Shown: positions 26,736 through 36,421, counted from the first letter of the stretch. The stretch: DNA of 64,000 bases from Acidobacteriaceae bacterium (GCA_903642225.1 CAHJWI010000001.1:1-64000); one strand, 5' to 3'. The notes: generated by a model from the sequence alone, not told the origin. Made by a program: numbers and translations.

Positions 26736-29700
26736 ATGATCAGGTTGCTGCGCACCACGTCGGTAGAGCCTCAAACAGTCTGCGTGCGCCCGCGGTCCGC
26801 CGCCGGGTCTTTCCTGCTTCTTGCCGCCGTGTGCATGGCATCTCTGCTCATGCCGCGCGCAGCCCTCGCCACTGTCCAAACCTCTTCCGCCGGTCTGGCG
26901 CAGTATGTCCAAACCAGCATCACAAGCCGCAGCGGCCTGCCCCAAAATTCTGTGCTCTCCATCGCGCAGACCAGCGACGGCTATATGTGGCTGGCCACGG
27001 AAGAAGGTCTGGTTCGCTACGACGGCAACCGCACCCGGATCTATGACAGGCGCTCCGACCCCATCCTGCAGGACAACTTCGTTCAGTCTCTCTCCGCAGC
27101 CCCGGATGGCAGCTTGTGGGTCGGAACGCGAGGTGGCGTGAATCATTACACTCACGGCACCTTCGTCTCCCATACCGACAATGGCGGACGGTATCTGGGA
27201 GACGTCCTCGCAGACACCCGGGGCAACGTCTGGGTGGCATCGGTCGGCGGCTTGTCCTCCGTCTCCCGGGACGGCCAAAAACTGCTCCCTTTCGCAGCCA
27301 TCCCCACTGGCACTGCCGTGCGCCAGATGGCCCTGGCCGGCGACGGCTCACTCTGGCTTGCCACCAGCACAGGTGTGTGGCACGTCAAAGACGGCGGTGC
27401 GCACCGCCACGGCGCGGTCGAAGGCCTGCCCGAATCGGAGGTCGAAGTTCTCACCGCTGCACGCGACGGCTCGTTCTGGTTCAGCACACCAACGGAGTTG
27501 TTGCATTGGAAAAACGGCCTGCTCAGCCGTCGCTCGGTCACCACAATCGTGCCTCGAGGACGCGTTACTGCGCTGCTCGAGGACAGCAGCGGGAAGCTCT
27601 GGATCGGCTTGGCCCAGGACGGCATCGCCACCCTCAGCGGGAAGTTCACTGAACGTTTTACCCAAACCAACGGCCTGCCCAGCAATGATGTCACCGCCCT
27701 GCGCGTCGACCGCGACAACAATCTATGGGTTGGCTTCAATGACGGTGGAGCCGTGCGGTTCCACTCAGGGCTCTTCCATACCTACGGAGACCGCGAAGGT
27801 CTCACTGCAAAGAGCGCCTGGGAAGCTCTCAGCATCAGCGACGGTTCGGTCTGGACATCAACGTCCCACGGAACCCTCAACCATCTCTTCCCAGACGGCC
27901 ACGTCGACGCGCTCACCGCTCAGGATGGTCTGCCTACCGGCCGGGTCTATTCCATGTTTGAAGACGTGGACGGCAGCATTTGGGCCGGCAACAATCTTGG
28001 CGATTTGATTCATGTCCAAGCAGCCCACAATTTAACCGTCTTCCACAACGCTCGCCATCCGCTGGACCCTTTGCGCTCCATCCTGCGTGGTCCCGGTGGT
28101 GAACTTTTTCTTCTCTATCAATCCAGATTCGGCCTTGAACACTTCCGCGACGGCACCTTCACCGTCGAACCACACAACATCCCCGGCCTGCCCACGGTCG
28201 CCGTTCGCGCGGCCGACACTTCCCTCTGGATCGGCACCAACCAGGGTGGCGTCTCTCATTGGAACGGACGGTTGCTCCAGGTCTTCGGCCCGCGCCAAGG
28301 CTTTCCCTCCGAGTTCGTCATCAGCATGGCCACAGATTCCCAAGGCTCCGTTTGGGTCGGCACCTCGCCCGGTGGCCTCAGCCTCCTCCGAAAGGATCGT
28401 GTCACCACCTTCACTCCGGAAAATGGCCTCTTCGACTACACCGTCGGTTCTGTCACCGACGACGGCAATGGAGCCCTCTGGATGACCTCGAATAAGGGCA
28501 TCTTCAAGGTCGAAAAGTCCGAGATGATCGACGTCGCAGAGGGCAAATCGACTGCCATCCACAGCATCGTCTATGGCCTCCCAGACGGCTTACGCAGCGC
28601 GGAGTGCAACTACAGCACGAACCCTTCCGCCTCCCTAGCCCACGATGGTAAGCTCTGGTTTGCCACCACGGAAGGTCTCGTCTCCGTGCACCCCTCCGCC
28701 AGCACCATACGCTCCAGCCAGCCCCACGCCATTGGGGAAGGAATTGTCGTCAACGGCAAAACCATGGCACCTCAGGCCGCAAGCACCTCCGCAGGTGCGC
28801 ACGACGTGGAATTCGACTTTGCCGCACCGGATTTTGCCGCACCGGAACGCCTGCATTTCCGCTACAAACTCAACGGTTTCGACCGCGACTGGATTGAATC
28901 TGGACCTCGTACCCAGGCCTTCTATACTCGCCTTCCACCAGGCAGCTACCAGCTGCTCGTGGAGGCTGAAGACGGCAGCGGATGGCCGGACAACCCAGCC
29001 ACCATGCTCCTGCTGATTCCACCGCACTTCTGGCAGACGACGTGGTTTTGCGTAGCCGGCGTACTGATCGCTGTTGTCCTCTGCTTTCTCCTCTATGAGG
29101 CACGCGTACTTGCGCTGCGTCGCGGCCAACAAAACCTTCAGGAACAGGTGATCGTGCGCACCGCAGAACTGCAGGAGGCCATGAGCGAGGCCAGAGCAGC
29201 GCACCAGGAACTCCAGGAGCTGGCCACCCGCGACAGCATGACCAGGCTCTGGAACCGCCATCAGATCCTCAACCTGCTCGGCAACGAGGCCAACCGCGCA
29301 GAGCGCGAAGGCCTGAGTCTATGCGTGCTCATGCTCGACGTCGACCACTTTAAATCCGTCAACGACAGCAAGGGACACCTCGCCGGCGACCGCGTTCTGC
29401 AGGCCGTAGCCAACGTCCTCATCGAGCAGACAAGACCATACGACTGCGCCGGACGCTACGGCGGAGAGGAGTTTGTCGTCTTCCTCTGCAACTGCTCGCT
29501 GGGAAATGCTGTAAGACGTGCCAATATGATCCGCAAAGCGATCGCGGACATCAACACCGAATGGAATGGATCTCCCACCCCCGTGACGGCCAGTTTTGGA
29601 GTTGCCCTGCACCAAAGCGGAAGGACCCTTGAAGCCGTACTGCAAGAGGCCGACGAAGCACTTTACCGGGCAAAGCAGAGCGGCCGGAACCGGGTGTGCA

Positions 29701-29813
29701 CTCTCGCTGAAATAAAGGTGGAGGAGCCATCCTCCCACGATGTCTTGCCAGCAGGGCCAGCCGTATTTGGCCCAACCGACAGACGCTCCACTCCGGTCAT
29801 CATGGGCGCTTAG
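26736..29813 (+). CDS. Membrane diguanylate cyclase with two-component-propeller sensor domain
   Basis: About 1025 residues. AAGGAGG lies upstream of TTG ATG at 26733-26738, and either codon may start. A signal segment (FLLLAAVCMASLLMPRAALA) precedes two seven-bladed Reg_prop propellers built from repeats such as QTSDGYMWLATEEGLVRYDG (about 55-720). A Y_Y_Y domain follows (FRYKLNGFDRDWIESG, LPPGSYQLLVEA), then one transmembrane helix (FCVAGVLIAVVLCFLLY), a coiled coil and a GGDEF domain. The active site reads GGEEF and an RPYD product-inhibition site lies five residues before it, so cyclase activity is likely. It probably senses a periplasmic ligand. It pairs with the upstream EAL-HDOD gene. 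Confidence 0.92.
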   Translation: MIRLLRTTSVEPQTVCVRPRSAAGSFLLLAAVCMASLLMPRAALATVQTSSAGLAQYVQTSITSRSGLPQNSVLSIAQTSDGYMWLATEEGLVRYDGNRTRIYDRRSDPILQDNFVQSLSAAPDGSLWVGTRGGVNHYTHGTFVSHTDNGGRYLGDVLADTRGNVWVASVGGLSSVSRDGQKLLPFAAIPTGTAVRQMALAGDGSLWLATSTGVWHVKDGGAHRHGAVEGLPESEVEVLTAARDGSFWFSTPTELLHWKNGLLSRRSVTTIVPRGRVTALLEDSSGKLWIGLAQDGIATLSGKFTERFTQTNGLPSNDVTALRVDRDNNLWVGFNDGGAVRFHSGLFHTYGDREGLTAKSAWEALSISDGSVWTSTSHGTLNHLFPDGHVDALTAQDGLPTGRVYSMFEDVDGSIWAGNNLGDLIHVQAAHNLTVFHNARHPLDPLRSILRGPGGELFLLYQSRFGLEHFRDGTFTVEPHNIPGLPTVAVRAADTSLWIGTNQGGVSHWNGRLLQVFGPRQGFPSEFVISMATDSQGSVWVGTSPGGLSLLRKDRVTTFTPENGLFDYTVGSVTDDGNGALWMTSNKGIFKVEKSEMIDVAEGKSTAIHSIVYGLPDGLRSAECNYSTNPSASLAHDGKLWFATTEGLVSVHPSASTIRSSQPHAIGEGIVVNGKTMAPQAASTSAGAHDVEFDFAAPDFAAPERLHFRYKLNGFDRDWIESGPRTQAFYTRLPPGSYQLLVEAEDGSGWPDNPATMLLLIPPHFWQTTWFCVAGVLIAVVLCFLLYEARVLALRRGQQNLQEQVIVRTAELQEAMSEARAAHQELQELATRDSMTRLWNRHQILNLLGNEANRAEREGLSLCVLMLDVDHFKSVNDSKGHLAGDRVLQAVANVLIEQTRPYDCAGRYGGEEFVVFLCNCSLGNAVRRANMIRKAIADINTEWNGSPTPVTASFGVALHQSGRTLEAVLQEADEALYRAKQSGRNRVCTLAEIKVEEPSSHDVLPAGPAVFGPTDRRSTPVIMGA

Positions 29814-29834
29814 ACCGACCCTCCTCCAGCAGAA

Positions 29835-29862
29835 AAGGCCCGGCAGAATTTGCCGAGCCCTT
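29835..29862 (-). terminator. Intrinsic terminator of dnaN (between convergent genes)
   Basis: On the minus strand, AAGGGCTCGGCA, a five-base loop and TGCCGGGCCTT form a strong GC-rich stem followed by TTTTC. It lies 20 bases beyond the dnaN stop codon. The plus-strand reading lacks a comparable T-run, so it serves dnaN better than the GGDEF gene. Confidence 0.75.
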
Positions 29863-29881
29863 CACCTTCCGACTCCGCCGC

Positions 29882-31105
29882 TCAAATGCGCATCGGCATC
29901 AGGATGTATCGATACTTCTGGTCTTCGTTTCCATCCTCAGGCCGCATCTGCCCGGCAGACTGCGAATCCTTGAACTCCAGCCGAACCTCACCGGTATTCC
30001 CGATCGCTTTCAGAAAATCGATCAGGTACGCAGAGTTGAATCCAACCATCAGCGGATCGTAGTTGTACGGCGTCTCGATAATGTCTTCCGACTCTCCGGC
30101 ATCGGTCGACGATGACGAGATGCGCAACTCGTTCTGCTCCAGCCGCAGCTTGATCGCACCCGATCTCTCGTCCGCGAACTGTGCCACCCGCTGCAGCGCG
30201 CCCATTAGGTCCGCACTGCGCACAATCACAAATTTGTTGTTATCCCGCGGCAGCACAGCCTCGTAGTTGGGAAACTGGCCCGTCAGCTTGCGGCTGGTCA
30301 GCACACGATTTGCCATTCGAAAGAACAGCGTCGTCTCATCATCCGCAAACTCGACGAAATCCGTCTCTTCCGTCGCAGCCGCACTGACATTTGCCAGCAA
30401 CGACTGCAACTCACCCAGCGCCTTACGCGGGATGAGCGTTTTCTTCTCGCCCGTCACACCGCTAAGGCTCTCGCCCATCCGCTCGATGTGCGCTAGCCGA
30501 TGGCCATCCGTGGCAACCATCGCCATGCTCTCCGGCTTCAACACCAGCAGCGCACCGTTCAGCGTATACCGACTTTCCTCAGACGAAATTGCGAAAATCG
30601 TCTTGGCCACCATGCCCCTCAATGCCGCCGCCGCAATCTTAACGGACCCCACGGCCGGGAACTCCGCCACCTGCGGAAAGTTCGCGCGCGCCATGCCCAC
30701 CATCTTGGTATTCGAACGCCCCGCCCGGATCTGCACCCAGTGGTTGTCCATCAGCTTTACGCTGATCTCCCCCTCGGGCAGCAGCCGAATGTAGTCGTAC
30801 AGCTTTCGCGCCGGAATCGTGCACGCACCCGGCTTCTTCACCTTCGCCGCGCAGCTTGTACGCAGGCTCTGGTCCAGGTCCGTGGCCGTAATTGTCAGCC
30901 GATCACCCGTCGCCTCGAACAGAAAGTTCGACAGGATCGGAATCGTGGTTTTGCGTTCGACAACCGACTGTGCGGCAGTCAACTCACGCAGCAGTTCGGC
31001 ACGTGACACCGTGATGTCCAAATTGCCGGTAGGAGCCGCTGCGGGGGTGGCATTTTCGGTCATGGCGCTAGCCTCTTCTGCGGGCGAGGTAAAAAAGGTG
31101 GACAC
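29882..31105 (-). CDS. dnaN: DNA polymerase III subunit beta (sliding clamp)
   Basis: 407 residues from a GTG at 31105 with GGAGG eight bases upstream. An ATG at 31063 (MTENATPAAAPTG) is an alternative giving 393 residues. The clamp core starts at LDITVSRAELLRELT and includes RKTTIPILSNFLFEA and IIPRKALGEL-like LIPRKALGEL. The C-terminus YILMPMRI matches the family end. The ring-shaped dimer tethers polymerases to DNA. dnaA, recF and gyrB, often neighbours, are not in this window. Confidence 0.97.
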   Translation of the reverse strand: MSTFFTSPAEEASAMTENATPAAAPTGNLDITVSRAELLRELTAAQSVVERKTTIPILSNFLFEATGDRLTITATDLDQSLRTSCAAKVKKPGACTIPARKLYDYIRLLPEGEISVKLMDNHWVQIRAGRSNTKMVGMARANFPQVAEFPAVGSVKIAAAALRGMVAKTIFAISSEESRYTLNGALLVLKPESMAMVATDGHRLAHIERMGESLSGVTGEKKTLIPRKALGELQSLLANVSAAATEETDFVEFADDETTLFFRMANRVLTSRKLTGQFPNYEAVLPRDNNKFVIVRSADLMGALQRVAQFADERSGAIKLRLEQNELRISSSSTDAGESEDIIETPYNYDPLMVGFNSAYLIDFLKAIGNTGEVRLEFKDSQSAGQMRPEDGNEDQKYRYILMPMRI

Positions 31106-31760
31106 GAATGAATCCTCCGGGGAACGACCTGGTTGACAGCACTGCTCACTTCAGAATCTGCGGCAGAACCATTTCGGCCTGCCACGAGTGTTTCCAAGCC
31201 TACCACCGTGCAGGGCGCAGGTGCATTGCTCGTAGCAGCCTGCAATCGCGGTTGGAATGTCCTGATCCTAACCGGGAACGTACCGGAGGAAAACGTGTCT
31301 GTTCTTAGTATTTCTCCGACTCCGGATTCTGAACCAACTGACCTCCTGATGGTTTCTACAACCATGAAGTTATTGAAGAAGGATTACTTGTTGTGGTGGT
31401 AGTTTCCGATGTAAATGTGGAGCGCCCTCCTAAACCCGTCATCCTGCAGGACTTACCAAGCATCTCTGTTTTAGAGAAACCGACATGCCTGAAGTGCAAA
31501 CACTGGACAACGCAACGCAGGTTGCTCCGACCGTCCCTTAATCTGCACGGTTTCCACAGCTATATCAGCCCATCAACTGCATAACTGACCTCGCAAAAGG
31601 CAAATCAGGCAAAAAGCTGCAGTGCGCCTCCATACAAGCAACCCGGCTTTCCACTGAGCCGCGCGCCCGCAGAGGAAAACCCGGGATATCCGCAACATCC
31701 ACCGCCAAAATGATCACAGAGGAAAGCCGGAGCCCAATCTCTTTCCGGACCCCGACCGAC
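31106..31760. other. 655-base gene-free stretch upstream of dnaN
   Basis: No supported gene; frames of 60-100 codons lack motifs and ribosome-binding sites. The dnaN promoter should lie at the left end. Because the gap adjoins dnaN I looked for DnaA boxes (TTWTNCACA). Only a weak partial match (TTTCCACAG near 31551) is present, so an origin is not supported. The sequence is somewhat less GC-rich by eye around 31300-31420. Confidence 0.45.
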
Positions 31761-32675
31761 TTACAAAACCAGCAGCAACACCTTGCCGCCGGCGCCGCCC
31801 TCGGCTACCGTCTGCGCATGCCCGACCTCCGCCAGCGCAAACTTTTCAGCAATCGGCAACACCAGTGTCCCCGCGACAAGGTCCTCGGCAAACGTCCGCA
31901 CACGCGGCGGATCAGGCAGCGCACCCACCCGCATAGTCCGTACAGTAGGGTTCAGCTCCGACCCCGCAGGCACCCCTACAACTGAAGCGAATACCCCGCC
32001 AGGCAGAACCTTGCTCAGCAGCTTTGAAGCCGTCTCGCCGCCCACCGTATCGGCCACCGCATCCACAAAGCCCAGCGTTTCCATCTGGTCCTTGTCGTCC
32101 AGCGCAACCACCGCATTGCATCCCAGAGCCTTTGCCGCCTCCAGCCCAGACTTCCGCACCCCGGCGATCACCTTCGCACCCAGCGTCTTTGCCGAATGCA
32201 CAGCACACCGCCCCACACTACCGGTAGCACCCGTCACCAGCACCGTCTGCCCCGCCTGCAACTGGCATCCCATCCGGATCAGTTGATCGCCTGTAACCGC
32301 CACCAGCGGCAGGCTCGCCGCATCCACGGTATCTAGCCCATCGGGAATGTGTGTGATGTCCGCGGCAGGCACGGCAACAAGTTCAGCGTACGTATTATTT
32401 GCCAGCGCCATCACGCGGTCGCCTACGGCGACACCGCCCACCCGGCTCCCGATCGCCCGCACAATCCCGCTCACATCCCGCCCCAGAATCGCCGGAAACG
32501 TCAGCGGAAACCGCTCCTTCGCCGCACCGGAGCGCATCTTCCAGTCCACCGGGTTCACACTCGCCGCAGCCACCGACACCAGCACCTGGTCGTCGGCAAG
32601 CTCCGGCTCCGCCGCATCCGTTACGTAATGAAGTTTGTCGACGCCGCCATACTCGTTCTGCACTACAGCTTTCAT
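31761..32675 (-). CDS. NADP-dependent quinone oxidoreductase-like protein (MDR superfamily)
   Basis: 304 residues from the ATG at 32675 (MKAVVQNEYGGVDKL). The N-terminal GroES-like domain contains VAAASVNPVDWKMRSG and GRDVSGIV. The Rossmann domain has VLVTGATGSVGRCAV. The zinc-ligand cysteines of alcohol dehydrogenases are absent, so this is the zinc-free quinone oxidoreductase branch. Such enzymes reduce quinones, enones or similar compounds with NADPH. The substrate is unknown, and no operon partner is obvious. Confidence 0.9.
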   Translation of the reverse strand: MKAVVQNEYGGVDKLHYVTDAAEPELADDQVLVSVAAASVNPVDWKMRSGAAKERFPLTFPAILGRDVSGIVRAIGSRVGGVAVGDRVMALANNTYAELVAVPAADITHIPDGLDTVDAASLPLVAVTGDQLIRMGCQLQAGQTVLVTGATGSVGRCAVHSAKTLGAKVIAGVRKSGLEAAKALGCNAVVALDDKDQMETLGFVDAVADTVGGETASKLLSKVLPGGVFASVVGVPAGSELNPTVRTMRVGALPDPPRVRTFAEDLVAGTLVLPIAEKFALAEVGHAQTVAEGGAGGKVLLLVL

Positions 32676-32743
32676 TGGGTCACCCGTGCGCAAACTGCGC
32701 CTCAGGTCAGATGCATGGAGCCCACGTCACAGCATCCACCCAG

Positions 32744-33259
32744 CTACACGTACGCCTTCCACTCATCGGCGGACGTCGCCGTGCGCTGCAACAGCAAAAA
32801 GCGGCTGCGCAGCGTCCGCCGGATAAACGGCTTCATCACGTAACGTGCAACCGGGTAGCCCGCCGGCCCAAACGGCAGTGTGTAGTGGATGGCATCGCTC
32901 AGCGTTGTGCCTCCATCCGGCATAGCGCTCATGTAGTGGTCATGGTAAAAACTCCGGAAACGCCCCCTCTCCTGAGTGTCCTGGAAGAACGCCTGCCGTT
33001 GCCCGTCCTCCACCGCGTGTGGTTCCTGGTACCCGGTGATCAGCGTCAGGTGGTGTTGCGGCAGGCCAAACAGCCAACCCTTCCAAAGCACGCGGCTCCC
33101 CATCGTCACATGGCCCGTCGTCACACCCTCCACCGGCGTAAAGCCAAGCGTCTGCTGCACCAGCGGCACCGACGTGGACAGCGCAAACATGCGTTCAAGC
33201 GGCGCGGCAATCGCAATTGTCTCGCGAATCACAATTGAATATTTGGAGTCCTGGACCAT
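32744..33259 (-). CDS. SRPBCC-family (START-like) ligand-binding protein
   Basis: 171 residues. The pattern (IRETIAIAAPLERMFALSTS, then GHVTMGSRVLWKGWLFGLPQ, TLITGYQEPHAVED, and FYHDHYMSAMPDGGTTLSD) fits the SRPBCC/polyketide-cyclase-like beta-helix-grip fold of CoxG/YndB-like proteins. These bind hydrophobic ligands; no catalytic residue can be assigned. It lies 68 bases upstream of the oxidoreductase in the same direction and may be co-transcribed. Confidence 0.75.
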   Translation of the reverse strand: MVQDSKYSIVIRETIAIAAPLERMFALSTSVPLVQQTLGFTPVEGVTTGHVTMGSRVLWKGWLFGLPQHHLTLITGYQEPHAVEDGQRQAFFQDTQERGRFRSFYHDHYMSAMPDGGTTLSDAIHYTLPFGPAGYPVARYVMKPFIRRTLRSRFLLLQRTATSADEWKAYV

Positions 33260-33402
33260 GGCCTAACTTAGTGTGCAGCCTGCCAGCTTACTTTGCTTAG
33301 CCAGACGCACACCAGAACGTGCCTGTGTCGCGCCGCGCAAAATCCAACCATCATCTTCCGCTCTGCACAGGTTTCCACACTCTGTCCCTTGCCGATCACC
33401 GG

Positions 33403-33516
33403 TAGCTTCAGCCCCGAGATAGCAGAAGCATCGCCCCAGGGGAACACCCGGCTTCAGCCGCCGAAATAGCTACGGAACGCCTCTGTCTCTGTAGACGCGG
33501 CTTTAGCCGCCGAGAT
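33403..33516. repeat. Three short palindromic repeat units (REP-like)
   Basis: Units at 33403-33420, 33449-33467 and 33498-33516 share a core (CGGCTTCAGCCGCCGAAAT in the second, CGGCTTTAGCCGCCGAGAT in the third; the first is degenerate). They are spaced 46-49 bases apart. Each core contains an imperfect palindrome around CGGCT-TAGCCG. They lie between the SRPBCC gene and the end of greA. The pattern resembles extragenic palindromic repeats found in several bacterial groups. Confidence 0.65.
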
Positions 33517-33530
33517 TCGACTCCAGACGC

Positions 33531-34004
33531 CTACAACGTAACCACGTCGTGAATCGTGAATAGCTTCAAGATCTCCATCTCGCGCTTCCCATTCGGCGTC
33601 ACCACAGTCACTGTATCGCCCACCTGTTTGCCCACAAGTGCCCGGCCAATTGGCGACGTCGTGCTGATCAGCCCTTTGGTCACATCGCTCTCCTCGCTGG
33701 TCACAAGCTTGTAGGTAATGTCGATGTCCTTTGTCTCGTCATGCACCACGATCGTTGACCCGAAACCAACCAGGTCATGCGGAATGTTATCCAGGTTCAC
33801 CAGCGACAGTTCACCCATCCGCTTCTTCAACTGGCCAAGCCGCGCGTTCACAAACTCCTGTCGCTGCTTGGCAGAGTGGTACTCGGCGTTCTCACTCAGG
33901 TCTCCAAGCGCAACAGCACGCTTGATCTCCGCCGGTAGTTCCGTCGTGAGCTCATATTCCAGAACCTTGATTTCTTCTTCCAGCTTCTTTGTGATGTGCA
34001 GCAT
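33531..34004 (-). CDS. greA: Transcription elongation factor GreA
   Basis: 157 residues from the ATG at 34004 (MLHITKKLEEEIKVLE) with GGAAAG upstream; an extended frame further upstream is not part of the family. The N-terminal coiled coil has the GreA signature GDLSENAEYHSAKQRQ, whose acidic tip enters the RNA polymerase secondary channel and stimulates transcript cleavage. The C-terminal FKBP-like domain has SPIGRALVGKQVGDTV. Length is normal. Confidence 0.97.
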   Translation of the reverse strand: MLHITKKLEEEIKVLEYELTTELPAEIKRAVALGDLSENAEYHSAKQRQEFVNARLGQLKKRMGELSLVNLDNIPHDLVGFGSTIVVHDETKDIDITYKLVTSEESDVTKGLISTTSPIGRALVGKQVGDTVTVVTPNGKREMEILKLFTIHDVVTL

Positions 34005-34204
34005 AGGGCGTCTGCTTTCCGGGAAAGTTGTGTGCGCGCTGCGGGAAAGCGGGCGAGTTCGGGGGGGCACCGCAACACCCTCCGGAACGCCCCCCATTAT
34101 ACCGAGCGTAATAGCAGGTGGAGTGGAGCGAGAGCCGGCCCACGTACAGCACCGGCCATCACAAAGGTTCATCTTAAAAGCAGGATCGCGCGCCCTTACC
34201 CGGC

Positions 34205-34831
34205 TCAGTTGCTCTCGCGAGCCTGTGACTGAGTGGTAGCAGGTGTTGTCGCCTTCAACACCTCGAGCCTGACGGAAGCGAGGCCGCTGCGCAGTATCCC
34301 GAGCTTCTGCGCCGCGGCAGACGACAGGTCGATTACGCGATCAGCGTTCAGCACGCCACGGTCATTGATGCGCACCACCACGGACCGCAGTGAGGCTGTA
34401 TCGGTCACCCGCACCATTGTTCCAAAGGGCAGCGTCCGGTGGCACGCGGTCATCTGCGCCTCGTCGAATATCTCCCCGGAGGCTGTGGTATGGCCATGCA
34501 GAACAGTTCCGTACCACGATGCGATGCCACGCAACTGGTTCATCGCAAAGGTGCGCAGCTGCGGGTGACGGCGCTTCGCAATGGTTGCCGCAACGGCCTG
34601 CGCCGCAGAAACCGGCGGCCGGGCCGGCGCCAATGGCTCTATATGGGCTGAGTGAAGGTGCTGAATGGTAGCGAATACCGCCGCCGCAGTTGCCACTCCG
34701 CATAGCGATAGCGCACACAACGCAAAGGCGACAACCTGATTTCGACACACCGCACGCAGCACAGCTTGGAACTCACGTACTGACGTTGCCGAAACACCGG
34801 AGAAAACTTGCGAAGCAATGACATTGGTCAT
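34205..34831 (-). CDS. rlpA: RlpA-like septal ring lytic transglycosylase
   Basis: About 208 residues from the ATG at 34831; a TTG at 34882 with AGAAGG upstream is an alternative. An N-terminal hydrophobic segment (VVAFALCALSLCGVATAAAV) suggests export or anchoring. The double-psi beta-barrel domain is clear: GIASWYGTVLHGHTTASGE, FDEAQMTACHRTLPFGTMV, VRINDRGVL and IDLSSAAAQKLG. RlpA proteins cleave peptidoglycan glycan strands lacking stem peptides. No SPOR domain follows, so septal targeting is uncertain. Confidence 0.88.
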   Translation of the reverse strand: MTNVIASQVFSGVSATSVREFQAVLRAVCRNQVVAFALCALSLCGVATAAAVFATIQHLHSAHIEPLAPARPPVSAAQAVAATIAKRRHPQLRTFAMNQLRGIASWYGTVLHGHTTASGEIFDEAQMTACHRTLPFGTMVRVTDTASLRSVVVRINDRGVLNADRVIDLSSAAAQKLGILRSGLASVRLEVLKATTPATTQSQARESN

Positions 34832-35032
34832 GGAGGAGCGTGTAGTGAGGACCGGGTCTTTACCGGCACGACTGCTGATCAAGCAGATACCTTCTAGCGA
34901 AGAAGCACAGGAGGAGCTTGCATTTGAGCAAGGTTCTATGTTGCTTTGAGTGCAGGGACATTCGTCGCTCCGAGCCTTGCACGATGCCCTTCCTGAAAGA
35001 AAAGCGCGCGCGGCGATGTTCCGGCTTCAGCG

Positions 35033-36421
35033 ATGTCTCTGAGCTCCCCTGTCTTCTTCGTCTTCTTTCTCTGTGTAATTGCGCTCTTTTGGGCGCTTGT
35101 TCGGTCTAGGAGAGCTCAGCAAGTGGTGCTGCTGCTGGCAAATCTCTTTTTCCTGGCCAAGTTCGGTCTCATTTATCTGTTGCTACCCTTGGCCGCAACA
35201 GCCGACTTCGCCTTTGGACGGGGTCTCGGGAAGCCAAACGGCTCACCCGGCTACCGCCGAACCTTGGTAAGTCTATCACTGCTGCTGAATATTGGCCTGC
35301 TCGTAGCCTTCAAAGGCCTGCCCCTCCTGCAGGGTGACCGCTGGGGCTGGCTCTTCACTCTGAGCCTCTCGTTCTACTGCTTTCAATCCATCAGTTACAC
35401 CATCGACCTGTACCGGGAAGACTCACAAGCGGAACCAAGCCTGCTCACGTATTTGTCGGCGGCACTTTTCTTTCCCGTCATTCTGGCCGGTCCCATACCG
35501 CGCACCGCAAAGCTTTTGCGGCAATGGGCAAAGCCGTTTGCGCTCAATCAGGAGGAGGCCGCCGCAGCCCTGCTACTCATCGGCACAGGCCTTGTCAAAA
35601 AGTTGCTCATCGCGGACTATCTGGCCGACAACTTCGTCAATCGCGTCTTCGACACGCCGACGCTCTACAGCGGTGCGGAAAACCTCTTGGCAGTCTACGG
35701 CTACGCCCTGCAATTGTTCTTTGACTTCTCCGGCTACTCTGACATAGCCATCGGCGCCGCTCTTCTGCTCGGCTTCACCGTCCCTGAAAACTTCCGCACG
35801 CCCTATCTCGCAATTAACCTGCAGGACTTCTGGAAACGCTGGCACATCAGCTTCTCCTCCTGGCTTACGGACTATCTTTTCGAGTCCCTGCCAAAAAGCC
35901 GGAGATTCCCTCCCATTACCTACGGCTACGCCTTCGTCCTCACCTTTCTGCTGGGCGGGCTATGGCACGGACTTACCCTGAACTTTCTGCTGTGGGGTGC
36001 CCTGCACGGCTTCGGTCTGTGGTGCTTTTACCTCCTTACCTTGTGGCGGCGCTCGCGGGGCGCTGCTTCCCGCAGGCAGGGCTCTGTGGCTGGCAATATT
36101 GCCGGTGCTCTGCTCACCTTCCACTTCGTCTGTTTCACCTGGATCTTCTTCCGCGCGCAGGACCTCACCACCGCAAAGCTCATGCTGCAGCAGATCGCCT
36201 CCCACACCGCCGGCGTCGAGAATGTAACCCCGCTTCTCGCCGTCGTGCTGGTCCTGGCCGCCCTGCTGCATTGCATACCCAACCAGTGGTTCACCGCCTG
36301 CGCCCGGTTCAGCGCGCGGATGCCATTCTGGGTGCAGGGTGCCGCACTTGCCGGTGTCGTCCTTGTCATCCAGGCATTGGCAGGCCACGGTTCGGCAGGC
36401 TTCGTCTACGGCAACTTCTAA
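35033..36421 (+). CDS. MBOAT-family membrane O-acyltransferase (AlgI-like)
   Basis: 462 residues with about ten to twelve hydrophobic helices from the N-terminus (SSPVFFVFFLCVIALFWALV). The AlgI/DltB-type MBOAT signature is present: QLFFDFSGYSDIAIG, NLQDFWKRWHISFSSWLTD and the conserved histidine in GGLWHGLTLNFLLWG. These enzymes move acyl groups across the inner membrane to a polysaccharide or teichoic acid. The SGNH gene follows after 67 bases, a pairing typical of O-acetylation of exported polysaccharide. The acceptor is unknown. Confidence 0.92.
   Translation: MSLSSPVFFVFFLCVIALFWALVRSRRAQQVVLLLANLFFLAKFGLIYLLLPLAATADFAFGRGLGKPNGSPGYRRTLVSLSLLLNIGLLVAFKGLPLLQGDRWGWLFTLSLSFYCFQSISYTIDLYREDSQAEPSLLTYLSAALFFPVILAGPIPRTAKLLRQWAKPFALNQEEAAAALLLIGTGLVKKLLIADYLADNFVNRVFDTPTLYSGAENLLAVYGYALQLFFDFSGYSDIAIGAALLLGFTVPENFRTPYLAINLQDFWKRWHISFSSWLTDYLFESLPKSRRFPPITYGYAFVLTFLLGGLWHGLTLNFLLWGALHGFGLWCFYLLTLWRRSRGAASRRQGSVAGNIAGALLTFHFVCFTWIFFRAQDLTTAKLMLQQIASHTAGVENVTPLLAVVLVLAALLHCIPNQWFTACARFSARMPFWVQGAALAGVVLVIQALAGHGSAGFVYGNF

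Noticed and set aside
31106-31760. Replication origin upstream of dnaN
   Set aside because: Only isolated partial DnaA-box matches and no AT-rich unwinding element were visible, and dnaA is not adjacent.
32399-33238. 279-codon plus-strand frame opposite the oxidoreductase and SRPBCC genes
   Set aside because: Arg/Pro/His-rich shadow of two well-supported minus-strand genes.
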